Of a DNA stretch of 64,000 bases, positions 1 to 7,986 are shown in pieces. Every line of letters starts with the position of its first letter. The first letter of the stretch is position 1. The stretch is from Pollutibacter sp044353505 (GTDB lineage: Bacteria; Bacteroidota; Bacteroidia; Chitinophagales; Chitinophagaceae). Where the stretch lies: positions 13,397 to 77,396 of the forward strand of contig JBILBU010000006.1 of NCBI GenBank assembly GCA_044353505.1, given 5' to 3'. The position numbers were made by a program, and so were the translations under genes. The notes under the pieces are model-generated. The model saw only the letters and a program-made list of their open reading frames with translations, did no database searches and was not told where the DNA came from.

Positions 1-2
1 AT

Positions 3-1469
3 GATTCTACTAATGCAAATTTTAACTTGAAAATCAGCAAGGATTATTTGGATGTATCAAAGGAATACATTGATTTATTATTGTCAAAAGATTCGAAACT
101 AAAGGAAAAATTGCAACCACGAATTAGAATGATCGACAGTATTGCGGCTACATTCATTCCAATAAAAGAGGCAAATATTACGACAGTAGATAATAAAAAT
201 AGTATCAAAGCTGCGACACAAGAAACTCCTACATCAGCCACATCTAGTTCAAATGTTGTATTAGTTATAGCGGAAGGGCAAGGTAAAACTAAGGACTTAG
301 CAGTAAATAATGCTTTGCGCAGTGCAATTGAAAAAACATTCGGAGCGTTTATATCAAGCAATTCAAAAATTGTAGATGATAACTTGATTAAGGATGAAAT
401 TGTATCAATTTCAAACGGTAACATATTGAATTATGAAATCATTAGTCAGATAGAAAAAAACGAACTCTTTGCCGTTACAATCAGTGCTAATATATCTCCA
501 GAGAATATAATTATTAATGCAAATAAATCCGGTTCAACATTTGAGCTGAATGGCGGTGTTTACTATCAAAATATTTTGAAAGAAGAGTTTTATAAATCAC
601 AAGAACCGATAGTATTAAAAAACTTTTTTGAACAATGGCAATCGGTAAATCTTTTTGACTACAAAGTTAATGAATTAGAAATGTTTCGCTATGTAGCACA
701 GACGTCAGGCGAATTTTGGATGCCTCGTTTTTCACAATATCTCCGTTACGATTGGTGGGAATTTTATCAAAAAGATTTGATTCAGTATAATAATGAGCAA
801 TTGCTAGCTGAATTAACAAATGAGATTGAGCAAGAGCATAAGACAAGTTGGGATTATTTACCTAAAAAGTATATGGGAACTGAACTTTTTCAAATTCCTT
901 ATATAATAAAGGTTACTACGAATGAAAACTATATTCAATTTATTAAATCATACGCAGAATTATTGCATATTCTCAGTATTAGAAATATTGAAGCTTATAA
1001 ACTAAAATATGGTGAGCCATTTATCTTTTGGCATTTAGTTTATGATAAATTAATAGCTGCAATTCAATCTCGGTCACGTTATTCAGATCCTGTGTTGTAT
1101 AGTAAGTTAGGTGCCATGATTCGAGATATACAGAACGGTCCCATCGCTTTACGAAATGAAGAGTCAGTAGAAATATTGTGTGATATCAATTCAATAGTTT
1201 TGAACCAAAATAATTGCATGAATCTATACGTTGACGGAATTAAAAACTTAAGTTTTCCACCTGCTTTTCATTGTTTTTCGCGAGAAGGAGATCTTCCGAA
1301 ATTCCGTAGATATTGTGGTGGAATTGAAGAATTTGAATTTCCTTATCCGACAGATCGTAGGGACTTTAATTTTGAAGTTTATTGTATTTTGACTTTCACA
1401 AAAGATGAATTATCCAAATTAAACAAGAAAATATCTTTCGACTTTTCACTGCGTAATAAATCTTTTTAA
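3..1469 (+). CDS. Exported-type protein with FlgT_N/LPP20-like domain, 5' end outside window
   Basis: The reading frame is open from base 3, so the true start lies upstream; the first TTG at 27 is unlikely to be the start. About residues 75-165 of the visible protein form a small domain with the signature GxGKTxxxAxxNALRxAIxxxFGxFISS followed by a strand-rich stretch. This pattern resembles the FlgT N-terminal/LPP20 lipoprotein family and is clearly shared with the protein at 2508-4427. The C-terminal 300 residues are rich in aromatic residues and not recognised. Codon use is strongly AT-biased, unlike the genes after 8 kb. Function is unknown; the family is generally periplasmic or outer-membrane associated. 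Paralogy is seen in the sequence; the family name is inferred. Confidence 0.6.
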   Translation, partial: DSTNANFNLKISKDYLDVSKEYIDLLLSKDSKLKEKLQPRIRMIDSIAATFIPIKEANITTVDNKNSIKAATQETPTSATSSSNVVLVIAEGQGKTKDLAVNNALRSAIEKTFGAFISSNSKIVDDNLIKDEIVSISNGNILNYEIISQIEKNELFAVTISANISPENIIINANKSGSTFELNGGVYYQNILKEEFYKSQEPIVLKNFFEQWQSVNLFDYKVNELEMFRYVAQTSGEFWMPRFSQYLRYDWWEFYQKDLIQYNNEQLLAELTNEIEQEHKTSWDYLPKKYMGTELFQIPYIIKVTTNENYIQFIKSYAELLHILSIRNIEAYKLKYGEPFIFWHLVYDKLIAAIQSRSRYSDPVLYSKLGAMIRDIQNGPIALRNEESVEILCDINSIVLNQNNCMNLYVDGIKNLSFPPAFHCFSREGDLPKFRRYCGGIEEFEFPYPTDRRDFNFEVYCILTFTKDELSKLNKKISFDFSLRNKSF

Positions 1470-1610
1470 TGTTTTAGTCAAACGGTTTAAATATCTCATT
1501 TATATAATTGCTATTAAATTCTTCTTATCTCATCTTTGATAATTTCATTTGTATTTTTATTAAATTTCAATAAAAAATTCAATAAATGTATTTAAAACCT
1601 ATATTTTTTT

Positions 1611-2096
1611 ATGTTCACTTTAATATTTAATAGGCTCTTTATAATTCTACTTGCGCTTTTTGTATATATGGACACCTATACACAAGATTTTGGGGGAGAT
1701 AAAGTTGGTATTGGAAACTTTGTTCGTCGAATGTACAATACTCAACCGTTCAATGGTGTTAAAATCTTACAGACTCAAGAGGGTATAGACTATATGGTAT
1801 CTGTTGTGGAATTAAAGAAAGATCCCTCAAAATCTGAAAGTATTCTTAGTCGAATTGCCAGTGTAAAAGCTAAGGCTTATGCAAGTCAATACATTAATGG
1901 ATCAAATATCAGCACTGATGTTTATGTAATAACTACAGAGGAGAAAGCTAAGGATAGTGTCATCACAAAAACAACAATGCAGGAGGTGTTCAAAGAAAGT
2001 TCTATTGGTTTTGTAGATGGGATGGAGTTGTTAACGAAATTTGAAGCTCTGCGAGACACTGTTTTAGTTTATGTTTATTTTAGAATAATTAAATAG
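1611..2096 (+). CDS. Small exported protein of unknown function
   Basis: A 161-residue protein begins with a hydrophobic segment (residues 4-20) that looks like a signal peptide ending near the TYTQ stretch. The rest is polar, with a central helix-like segment rich in Lys and Ala (IASVKAKAYASQYING) and a C-terminal strand ending in VLVYVYFRIIK. The central segment is faintly reminiscent of the LPP20-type domain of its neighbours, but not enough to assign it. It is followed after only 7 bases by a 62-residue ORF, so the two are probably co-transcribed. Base composition matches the AT-rich block. No function can be given. Confidence 0.5.
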   Translation: MFTLIFNRLFIILLALFVYMDTYTQDFGGDKVGIGNFVRRMYNTQPFNGVKILQTQEGIDYMVSVVELKKDPSKSESILSRIASVKAKAYASQYINGSNISTDVYVITTEEKAKDSVITKTTMQEVFKESSIGFVDGMELLTKFEALRDTVLVYVYFRIIK

Positions 2097-2103
2097 TAAG
2101 ATA

Positions 2104-2292
2104 ATGGCGAAATGGTACAGAAAAAACGGAAGTGAAATTTCACCATGTATTATTGCTAAAGTGAAATATAAATTAGGAGTAACCTCTAAAATACCAAAAA
2201 ATACAAAAAACTGTTCTGATGCTTATTGGAATGAAGTTATGTCAATCGTGGCTAGAACATATAAAAAGAAATATAAAGCATTATTGAAATGA
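2104..2292 (+). CDS. Small basic protein of unknown function
   Basis: A 62-residue, lysine-rich protein with two cysteines (C15 and C37) and several aromatic residues. It starts 7 bases after the preceding stop and shares its strand and AT-rich codon use, which suggests a two-gene unit. There is no signal peptide or membrane segment. The short length and unrecognised sequence leave open that it is a chance ORF, but its position directly behind the exported protein and its clean ATG favour a real small gene. Confidence 0.35.
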   Translation: MAKWYRKNGSEISPCIIAKVKYKLGVTSKIPKNTKNCSDAYWNEVMSIVARTYKKKYKALLK

Positions 2293-2407
2293 TATATGCT
2301 CTTTTTATATTTTCAACACCGGCATGTTTAAATTTAATCGCATAAGTCAATACCTGCTTAAGCAGAAATATTCAAAAAAAAATCATTAAAAATGGTAGTG
2401 TTTATGA

Positions 2408-2479
2408 AAAACTTTCGACGAAGTAAAAGAGATTGCATTGAGATCAGCCATTCCAAAATCTTTTGGGACTTTCTTTTAA
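2408..2479 (+). pseudogene. Relic of another FlgT_N/LPP20-like domain
   Basis: Reading from 2408 to the TAA at 2477-2479 gives KTFDEVKEIALRSAIPKSFG plus TFF. This matches the core motif in the two flanking genes (DEAKRNALRNACEQAFGVF and KDLAVNNALRSAIEKTFGAF) almost position for position. No start codon or further homologous sequence surrounds it; it is bounded by in-frame stops. It is best explained as the remains of an additional tandem copy. It overlaps no convincing gene, and the next real start is at 2508. Confidence 0.6.
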
Positions 2480-2507
2480 TAATATTAGGTTCGTAATAAA
2501 TTTAGAA

Positions 2508-4427
2508 ATGAAATATAGAACATTATTCAAAAAATATTTTACACTTAATTTAATTGCTAATAATATTTTGATTATTCTCCTGACATTAATAATTCTAATG
2601 CCTGTAGATGCGCAAGCGCAAAATTTCCCAAAAAAAATTAAGCAGGCAAATGATCTATTCTTAAACAAAAAATATGATGAAGCCTCTTTTATCTTCAAGT
2701 CAATAATATCAAGCCAAACAGACGATTTAGTTGCTGCATATTCTAGAGTTTCATCTAGTTTATTTCTTTATCAAATTTATTCTACTCATGATGATATTAA
2801 TAAAAGAGACTCAAGTGTCGCCTTAAGTTATTTGAATACAGCTAATAAATTTTGCGAAAAATTAATGATTGATTATCCTGGTAACAATGATCAAACTGAT
2901 GCATTAATCGAATATATAAAACTTGAAAAAGAAAAGCTCTTTCATTCGAATCCTAAGTTATTTAATACAGGGTTTGATAATAGTATTTCAAAACAAGATT
3001 TAAATTCTCAAGAAAATGCAATAGATAAAACTAAACTTATTTCAACAGATAATCGACACAGTAACAATTTAGTTAATCTAGACTCAAGTGACAGAATTGT
3101 AAATTTGACTGTAAATGGTTTTGGTAAAAATGTTGATGAGGCTAAAAGAAATGCATTGCGCAATGCTTGTGAGCAGGCATTTGGAGTATTTATTTCTACT
3201 AAAACTGAAATTAAAAATGACCAAGTTCTTTCTGAAGATATTATTTCTTTTTCTAGCGGTAATATACATGCTTTCAATATTTTACTACAATCACAATTAC
3301 CAGATAGTACTTGGGCATTAACTTTAAGTGTTGATGTATCTCTTAATTCAATGGTAAGTTTTGTAAAATCTAAGGGCGTCGATTCAGAATTTAAAGGTGG
3401 GCTGTTTGCTTTAAATATTAAACAGCAAAATTTAAGAGAGCAAAATGAATCTAGATTAATTTATGATATGATAGGTCTTATTCATGAATATATGCAAAAT
3501 GCATTCGATTATATTATCACATCAAAAGAACCCCGCTCATTAGATAACATTAATAAAAATTGGGAAATCCCTTTGGAAATCACTGCTACTGCAAATAAAA
3601 ATTCTGTTTTTTGTGCTAGTTATTTTATTGACATTCTAAAATCTTTATCATTGACTAGTGAGGAAGTTAAATTGTATAAAAATTTAAATAAGTCTGTTTT
3701 TTCTATCAAAGTCATATATGGTTCAAATAAACACGATTTTTATTTAAGATCCAAAAATTCAGTAAATGCAATTCATACGTTACTATATAACTGGGAATTT
3801 TATATTCGTCTTTTTAATGTAAGCTCTGGTTTTGATGAATTTTCGGGCATGAATGATTCTTCACGTATAGTTGGAGCTACCAAACATGGTTTTTCTAATA
3901 TTAAAGATTTTGGTTCTGATGCCTCATTAAATTTCTTAACACTAAACGAAACTGCAGCAACCTTTTTATTGTTGGATAAAAAAACATTAGATCAGATTGA
4001 AAAAATTTCAAAATATTCAATTAAGCCAATCGACTTGCTTTCTAGTTTTAAGCATGGAGGTTTCGTTGTATATGAAAAAGATGGTCATGGATTAGTGGCA
4101 TCTATGTTTGATATAAATGATCAAGTTTCATTGTCTGATGCTCAAAAAATAACCCAAGAAGTCTCTTTTGGAGGCTATAAGGATTGGAAAATACCAACTC
4201 TCGATCAATATAATTTAATCAAGAATAATTTATATAAAAACGGGATTTCTTTTTTTAAAACTAGTTATCAAGGTTCTTTTGACGAGAGGACATATTTCAC
4301 TTATTTGGGATTGCCTGAAAAAAATAGTACATACGGGAATAGATTTAGTTTTATTCTTACCGATTACTTAGGAGAAATTGAAAATCCCAATTCACAGTTT
4401 TTCCTACGTTTAATTAGGGTATATTAA
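2508..4427 (+). CDS. Exported multidomain protein: helical N-terminus, FlgT_N/LPP20-like domain, DUF1566-like C-terminus
   Basis: The ATG at 2508 is chosen because it gives a good signal peptide (basic MKYRTLFKKY, hydrophobic core, cleavage near AQAQ); the frame also opens at a TTG at 2463, but that would bury the signal. Residues about 40-135 look like a TPR-type helical repeat (ANDLFLNKKYDEASFIFKS). Residues about 195-290 carry the GFGKNxDEAKRNALRNACEQAFGVF motif shared with the gene at the left edge. The last 120 residues (GFVVYEKDGHGLVASM, GGYKDWKIPTLDQYN, ending FLRLIRVY) match the DUF1566/Lcl C-terminal pattern. A strong terminator follows at 4508. The role is unknown; a cell-envelope location is likely. 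Confidence 0.65.
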   Translation: MKYRTLFKKYFTLNLIANNILIILLTLIILMPVDAQAQNFPKKIKQANDLFLNKKYDEASFIFKSIISSQTDDLVAAYSRVSSSLFLYQIYSTHDDINKRDSSVALSYLNTANKFCEKLMIDYPGNNDQTDALIEYIKLEKEKLFHSNPKLFNTGFDNSISKQDLNSQENAIDKTKLISTDNRHSNNLVNLDSSDRIVNLTVNGFGKNVDEAKRNALRNACEQAFGVFISTKTEIKNDQVLSEDIISFSSGNIHAFNILLQSQLPDSTWALTLSVDVSLNSMVSFVKSKGVDSEFKGGLFALNIKQQNLREQNESRLIYDMIGLIHEYMQNAFDYIITSKEPRSLDNINKNWEIPLEITATANKNSVFCASYFIDILKSLSLTSEEVKLYKNLNKSVFSIKVIYGSNKHDFYLRSKNSVNAIHTLLYNWEFYIRLFNVSSGFDEFSGMNDSSRIVGATKHGFSNIKDFGSDASLNFLTLNETAATFLLLDKKTLDQIEKISKYSIKPIDLLSSFKHGGFVVYEKDGHGLVASMFDINDQVSLSDAQKITQEVSFGGYKDWKIPTLDQYNLIKNNLYKNGISFFKTSYQGSFDERTYFTYLGLPEKNSTYGNRFSFILTDYLGEIENPNSQFFLRLIRVY

Positions 4428-4507
4428 TTTATTTGAATCTGGTTTCAACCAATAAGTGCAATTTTTAGAAATAGAAATTAAATACTGTTGCATAAACTTT
4501 ACTTATA

Positions 4508-4541
4508 AATCCCCCACCATTTGGCAGGGGATTACTTTTTT
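4508..4541 (+). terminator. Rho-independent terminator after the 2508-4427 gene
   Basis: AATCCCC at 4508-4514 pairs with GGGGATT at 4527-4533, and a run of six T follows at about 4536-4541. It lies between convergent genes and ends the plus-strand transcript. Confidence 0.75.
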
Positions 4542-5421
4542 ACATACGTCCATTAGAATGATTTACAGATTGAGTGAGTGATTTGCGTTCATCTGGTTGA
4601 CTCATCACCAATTCGCGTTTTTTCTGTTCAAATTCAGGCTTTAATGCTCCTTGAAATTGAGGGAACATTTTGTACAGGCTTAGTAGGTGTTCAATCGATT
4701 TACATTCTCCTATTCGTTCTGTTATGTGTTCTGCTGTAATGTCTGTTCCTGTTTGACACCAATTCAATATCATTTTTCCTGTTTCTGGAGAAATAACAAA
4801 TTCTGGTAGGTTAACAAACAAGCCTGTTCTATCCTTACTAGCCCTTGCCATGTGCTTATCATTGATGATTTCAAAAGCTAAGGTCATTTCATATTCGTAA
4901 CCATCTCTTATTTCATCATCCAATCCTGCTTTCTCCACCTTGGTCCTATTGCCCTCTGTTATCATGTTATACCCCTGTTTCTTTCTGTTTGTAGTGATGA
5001 TGTGGCAATTGGATTGTAAAATCTTATTTAGCCACTTTTGATACAAAGGGGTTGCTTTAGCCCAATCTTGATACCTGCCTCCAAGAGCATTCTGATATTC
5101 AAGAATACCTCCTGTTCCCTTCCAAATGTGTGTTATGCTATCGATGATGATAAGTTCCATCCCAGCCTTTTCACAGGCTGTAATAGCCTCTATGTATCTA
5201 TCAGGGCTATATGGTGCATCGAGTCTTAGTGTCTTAAATGGACCAAGATGAGAATACAGAGAAGCTGAATCATTTTCTGTATCAATAACAGCTATTTTCT
5301 CCCAATCTCCTGTTATACCATATGCTAGGAGAAGAGCGCTGTACGTTTTACCAAATCCTGAGGGTGAAGCTATGTTCATTTTTATTTTCACCTTCTTACG
5401 TGAAGCTGTTTGTAATTGCAT
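4540..5421 (-). CDS. Phage-type RecA-fold AAA ATPase (AAA_24-like)
   Basis: A 293-residue P-loop protein with a Walker A motif PSGFGKT (Lys25) preceded by a basic stretch, and a Walker B strand MELIIIDSITHIW. This resembles nucleotide-binding proteins of phages and integrative elements related to RecA/Sak4. The frame extends up to 5496, but the ATG at 5421 is preferred because a terminator for the preceding gene sits at 5443-5468, inside the longer version. It is the last gene of a minus-strand series that includes a RadC-like protein and a recombinase relic, so a role in recombination or replication of a mobile element is likely. Walker motifs are seen; the phage link is inferred. Confidence 0.7.
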   Translation of the reverse strand: MQLQTASRKKVKIKMNIASPSGFGKTYSALLLAYGITGDWEKIAVIDTENDSASLYSHLGPFKTLRLDAPYSPDRYIEAITACEKAGMELIIIDSITHIWKGTGGILEYQNALGGRYQDWAKATPLYQKWLNKILQSNCHIITTNRKKQGYNMITEGNRTKVEKAGLDDEIRDGYEYEMTLAFEIINDKHMARASKDRTGLFVNLPEFVISPETGKMILNWCQTGTDITAEHITERIGECKSIEHLLSLYKMFPQFQGALKPEFEQKKRELVMSQPDERKSLTQSVNHSNGRM

Positions 5422-5442
5422 AAAATGTGTTTTTTGATTAAA

Positions 5443-5468
5443 TAAAAAATGGCAGCCAATGCTGCCAT
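5443..5468 (-). terminator. Rho-independent terminator after the 5498-5875 gene
   Basis: On the minus strand ATGGCAGC, a loop ATTG and GCTGCCAT are followed by a T run (plus-strand A run at 5444-5448). Its position shows that the ATPase gene downstream starts after it, at 5421. Confidence 0.75.
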
Positions 5469-5497
5469 AATGAGGAAATAATAAATGGGGGCTCAAA

Positions 5498-5875
5498 TCA
5501 GTTGGTTGTTGGAGGTTCAGAGAGGGTTATAAATTGTTCAACTTTGGAATTATCAAAAGAATTATAACCCGTCCAAATCACCATTTTCTTGGAGAATACA
5601 AAACTGAATTGGTGTTTATCACTCACCCCAATTGTTCCTTCACACTTATATGTAGAAGAAACATCATTTTCATCTTTTGAAAGAATTTTTAGGGTGTATT
5701 CAGATTTTTTCTCTTTATAAGTAGAAACCATTGTTAAAGTACTATCAGTAATGGTGAAGATCCCCTCTACTTTAACCTTTATAATTTGGGTTCCAATCTT
5801 GTTAAAATGATAAACTTTCTGTGAAAAAACGGATGAAGTAATTAGGGATAATAAAAATACTAAAATACATTTCAT
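5498..5875 (-). CDS. Small exported protein of unknown function
   Basis: A 125-residue protein with a clear signal peptide (MKCILVFLLSLITSSVFSQ). The mature part is almost entirely predicted strand with alternating hydrophobic residues and one Cys, suggesting a small beta-barrel or beta-sandwich domain in the periplasm. It lies between the recombinase relic and the ATPase gene and is closed by its own terminator, so it is probably a passenger of the integrated element. No family was recognised. Confidence 0.55.
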   Translation of the reverse strand: MKCILVFLLSLITSSVFSQKVYHFNKIGTQIIKVKVEGIFTITDSTLTMVSTYKEKKSEYTLKILSKDENDVSSTYKCEGTIGVSDKHQFSFVFSKKMVIWTGYNSFDNSKVEQFITLSEPPTTN

Positions 5876-5912
5876 AGATTATATTTTTAAGTAAAGATTG
5901 AGTGTTTGTAAT

Positions 5913-6032
5913 TTACATCAACTCATCAAAACTCTGATAAATATTCTTAATCTCCTCTTCTTTAATTCCCAAATATCTGCTCTTAATTGTGTTTAAAGTA
6001 TGATTCAAAATTGAAGAAAGTTTATTAAATGC
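5913..6032 (-). pseudogene. C-terminal relic of a tyrosine recombinase
   Basis: The minus strand reads 39 codons (AFNKLSSILNHT, then LNTIKSRYLGIKEEEI and a helical tail ending DELM) to a TAA at 5913. The pattern LxHTxxxxxxRYLGIxxEEI is the end of the catalytic domain of phage and integrative-element integrases, with the nucleophile Tyr in RYLGI and the usual C-terminal helix. Upstream the frame is closed by tandem TGA codons and no further integrase sequence is visible before the RadC-like gene. It marks the element as derived from a site-specific integration and now immobile. Confidence 0.55.
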
Positions 6033-6071
6033 TCATCAGAATAGGAGTAATTATTGGAATGAATAATTAGA

Positions 6072-6524
6072 TCAAATCAGCCCATCATCAGCAAAGCTGT
6101 AAAAGGTTCCTTCTGGAGAAAGAATGATGTGGTCCAGGAGTGTAATGTCCATGAGCTTACACACCTCTTTTATCTTGTTTGTTATGTCCCTATCAGCATT
6201 AGAAGGCAATAGGTTTCCTGATGGATGATTGTGGCTTAATATGATGCCACAAGCCATTGATTTTAATGCTACACCCATAATGATTCTTATGTCTGCTATG
6301 GTGCCTGTAATACCTCCTGTAAAAGCATGATAGGCTCCTATAACACTGTTAGCCCTGTTCAAATAAAGAATTATGAATTGCTCCTGTAAAGCAACTGTTT
6401 CTTCATCATAAAGCTGTCTGAGATATTCATAGGCTATTTGGGAAGATGTTATTTTGGGTCCAGCTTGTTTTGTTGGTTTATAGCTCACCTTAATTTCAGC
6501 GATGTTACATGTTGAAGCTTTCAT
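6072..6524 (-). CDS. RadC-like JAB/MPN domain protein
   Basis: A 150-residue protein that is essentially the JAMM domain of the RadC family: SHNHPSGN followed by PSNADRDIT gives the metal-binding pattern HxH-x7-S-x2-D, and a GTIADIRIIM strand precedes it. The helix-hairpin-helix N-terminus of chromosomal RadC is absent; short forms of this type are common on plasmids, phages and integrative elements of Bacteroidota. Its neighbours, a phage-type ATPase and a recombinase relic, agree with that. The biochemical role of the family is not settled. A terminator for the upstream gene separates it from 6718-7065. Confidence 0.8.
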   Translation of the reverse strand: MKASTCNIAEIKVSYKPTKQAGPKITSSQIAYEYLRQLYDEETVALQEQFIILYLNRANSVIGAYHAFTGGITGTIADIRIIMGVALKSMACGIILSHNHPSGNLLPSNADRDITNKIKEVCKLMDITLLDHIILSPEGTFYSFADDGLI

Positions 6525-6546
6525 TGTTCTGTGTATATAGAATTAA

Positions 6547-6581
6547 TAAAAAAGGGGACCAGCATTTTACTACTGATCCCC
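6547..6581 (-). terminator. Rho-independent terminator after the 6718-7065 gene
   Basis: On the minus strand GGGGATCAG pairs with CTGGTCCCC (plus 6573-6581 and 6554-6562), followed by T6. It lies about 140 bases after the upstream stop and just before the RadC-like gene. Confidence 0.75.
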
Positions 6582-6717
6582 AGGAATCCATCACCACAAG
6601 GGTCTTCTTGTCTCACAGTCTTATGCGTGGTATTAATGGAATGTTTCCTTGTGTTAATGGTGTTCCATACTGCTGTTGTTTGACAAGAATTGTTGCCCTG
6701 TGGTTTAGTTTCTCCGT

Positions 6718-7065
6718 TTAAGCCATAGAAAGCTCCTGCACTTGTGTGTGACCAACAAGATCTTGTGAATCTTTTGGTCTGTAAGCGAATGAGTGTTGCA
6801 ACTTCATCACTTCCCCAGTGCGTTGATTGACAAAATCATAAGGAGCAACAATCACCTTAACGATTTCACCTTCAATCTTCTGCCCAATGAGCATTTTAGC
6901 AACGTCCATTGTTCCTGTGAAGGGAATTGTACACCTTCTAACAGTAGCGTAATACCTCTGACTTGCCTGAGAGAGCACAAGCTCTGCTCCTCCTGAAATT
7001 TCTAACACAGGAAACGTTGTTCCATCTTTCTTTACCCTCTCAAGGGCATTCGTGATTTGTACCAT
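6718..7065 (-). CDS. Conserved small protein of the integrated element, function unknown
   Basis: A 115-residue soluble protein, strand-rich, with the stretches VQITNALERVKKDGTTFPVLEISG and YYATVRRCTIPFTG. No signal peptide or membrane segment is present. The layout recalls small OB-fold-like proteins of Bacteroidota conjugative or phage-like elements, but no family was recognised with certainty. It is the first gene of the minus-strand series that continues to the RadC-like protein, and it is followed by a terminator. The same frame continues open for 34 codons beyond the TAA, see rejected items. Confidence 0.55.
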   Translation of the reverse strand: MVQITNALERVKKDGTTFPVLEISGGAELVLSQASQRYYATVRRCTIPFTGTMDVAKMLIGQKIEGEIVKVIVAPYDFVNQRTGEVMKLQHSFAYRPKDSQDLVGHTQVQELSMA

Positions 7066-7585
7066 TTTTAATGTGGTTTAAGTGGTTATTAAATAATGAG
7101 CTTCCTAACATCTGGGCCCAGGGGATATGTTGGTAGTCTCCAACTGTTGTAGGGGTATGAAAAGGGAGTCAACTCCTCTCACATGCACATGAAAGTCTAA
7201 CTAAAAAAGTTATTCTTGTGAAGCAATGATGGGGGTGCTAATTAAACTGATTAAAGTGAAGGGGGAGGCTTTTAAAAGAGGATGGGCTATGGAAATTTTA
7301 AACTTTAGCTATATATATAGCTTATGACTTCATATACTCCGTCTAGAGATTGTTCAATGTATAAATCAGGAATGTGCATATAGACCTCTCTCGTATTAAT
7401 TTGGAATATGTCAAATCAGTCAAATATGTCATTGTATATATTCAAAGATTTCTGAATACGGCAAACAAAAAAGGTAAGTTTCTATATATACGTTAATGTT
7501 GAATGGGCTTTCTAAAAGGCAAATCACCTTTCCTATGTTGTCTGATTATTGCCATTATATTCAGAAAAAGTATGCAAATTGTATG
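7066..7585. other. Non-coding stretch between the element and the tRNA
   Basis: About 520 bases without a supported gene. A frame opens at 7503, but its tail is a translation of the tRNA gene. The region is a plausible place for the element's promoter and its attachment junction. No duplicate of the tRNA 3' end could be seen inside the window, so the junction is not placed. Confidence 0.4.
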
Positions 7586-7627
7586 CAAAAAAAAAGGGTT
7601 TACGAAGTTTTACCTTCATAAACCCTT
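7586..7627 (-). terminator. Rho-independent terminator of the tRNA gene
   Basis: On the minus strand AAGGGTTTATGAAG (complement of 7614-7627) pairs with CTTCGTAAACCCTT (complement of 7594-7607), 14 pairs with one G-T, followed by a run of nine T. It begins about 10 bases after the tRNA 3' end. Confidence 0.85.
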
Positions 7628-7637
7628 GATTTTCAAG

Positions 7638-7711
7638 TGGGCCCACCTGGACTTGAACCAGGGACCCTCTGATTATGAGTCAGATGCTCTAACCAACTGA
7701 GCTATAGGCCC
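7638..7711 (-). tRNA. tRNA-Ile2 (anticodon CAT)
   Basis: The minus strand folds as a full cloverleaf of 74 nt: acceptor GGGCCTA with TGGGCCC, D arm GCTC/GAGC, anticodon stem TCTGA/TCAGA with loop CTCATAA, and T arm CCTGG-TTCAAGT-CCAGG. The discriminator base is A and CCA is not encoded, as is usual in Bacteroidota. The anticodon CAT with the GACTCATAATC context is typical of the lysidine-modified isoleucine tRNA that reads AUA; elongator Met is the alternative. The 3' end faces the integrated element at 4.5-7.1 kb, a common integration site. Confidence 0.9.
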
Positions 7712-7916
7712 TAAGAACGTTGCTGTTCTAATAGGACAGCAAAAATAGTGAAATATCTAATTTTAATGCAATTTGATTCGACTATTAGAGATCTTTCATG
7801 CATTGAGAGACTTTCCTTGATGTTTTCATGAAAAACATAAGCAATCAGCCCAGATAAATAAATTATGATTCCCATCAACAGGATAGTCATGCGAGGGAAA
7901 AATCAGTTCTAAGCTG

Positions 7917-7924
7917 TACTTTTG
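7917..7924 (+). promoter_or_regulatory. Bacteroidota -7 box for the 7987 gene
   Basis: TACTTTTG matches TANNTTTG exactly and lies 63 bases before the ATG at 7987. No clear -33 TTTG is visible at the expected distance. Confidence 0.45.
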
Positions 7925-7986
7925 CAGTCCATCCTTAACCTTTCATTAACCCGGATGAGGATATATTTGAAATTATAATAAAGAAT

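Noticed and set aside
2463..2507. TTG start for the 2508-4427 gene
   Set aside because: It would place 15 extra residues before the signal peptide and overlaps the relic of the FlgT-like domain.
5422..5496. Longer start for the phage-type ATPase
   Set aside because: The extension contains a terminator hairpin for the upstream gene and has no homology to the family.
6616..6717. 34 codons continuing in frame after the TAA of the 6718-7065 gene (ends GTPLTQGNIPLIPRIRL)
   Set aside because: The stretch looks protein-like, but it has no start codon, so it would need stop readthrough; not strong enough to list as a gene.
7503..7700. Plus-strand ORF ending with a DLNQGPSDYESDALTN tail
   Set aside because: This is the well-known false translation of a tRNA gene on the opposite strand; it overlaps the tRNA-Ile2 and its terminator.
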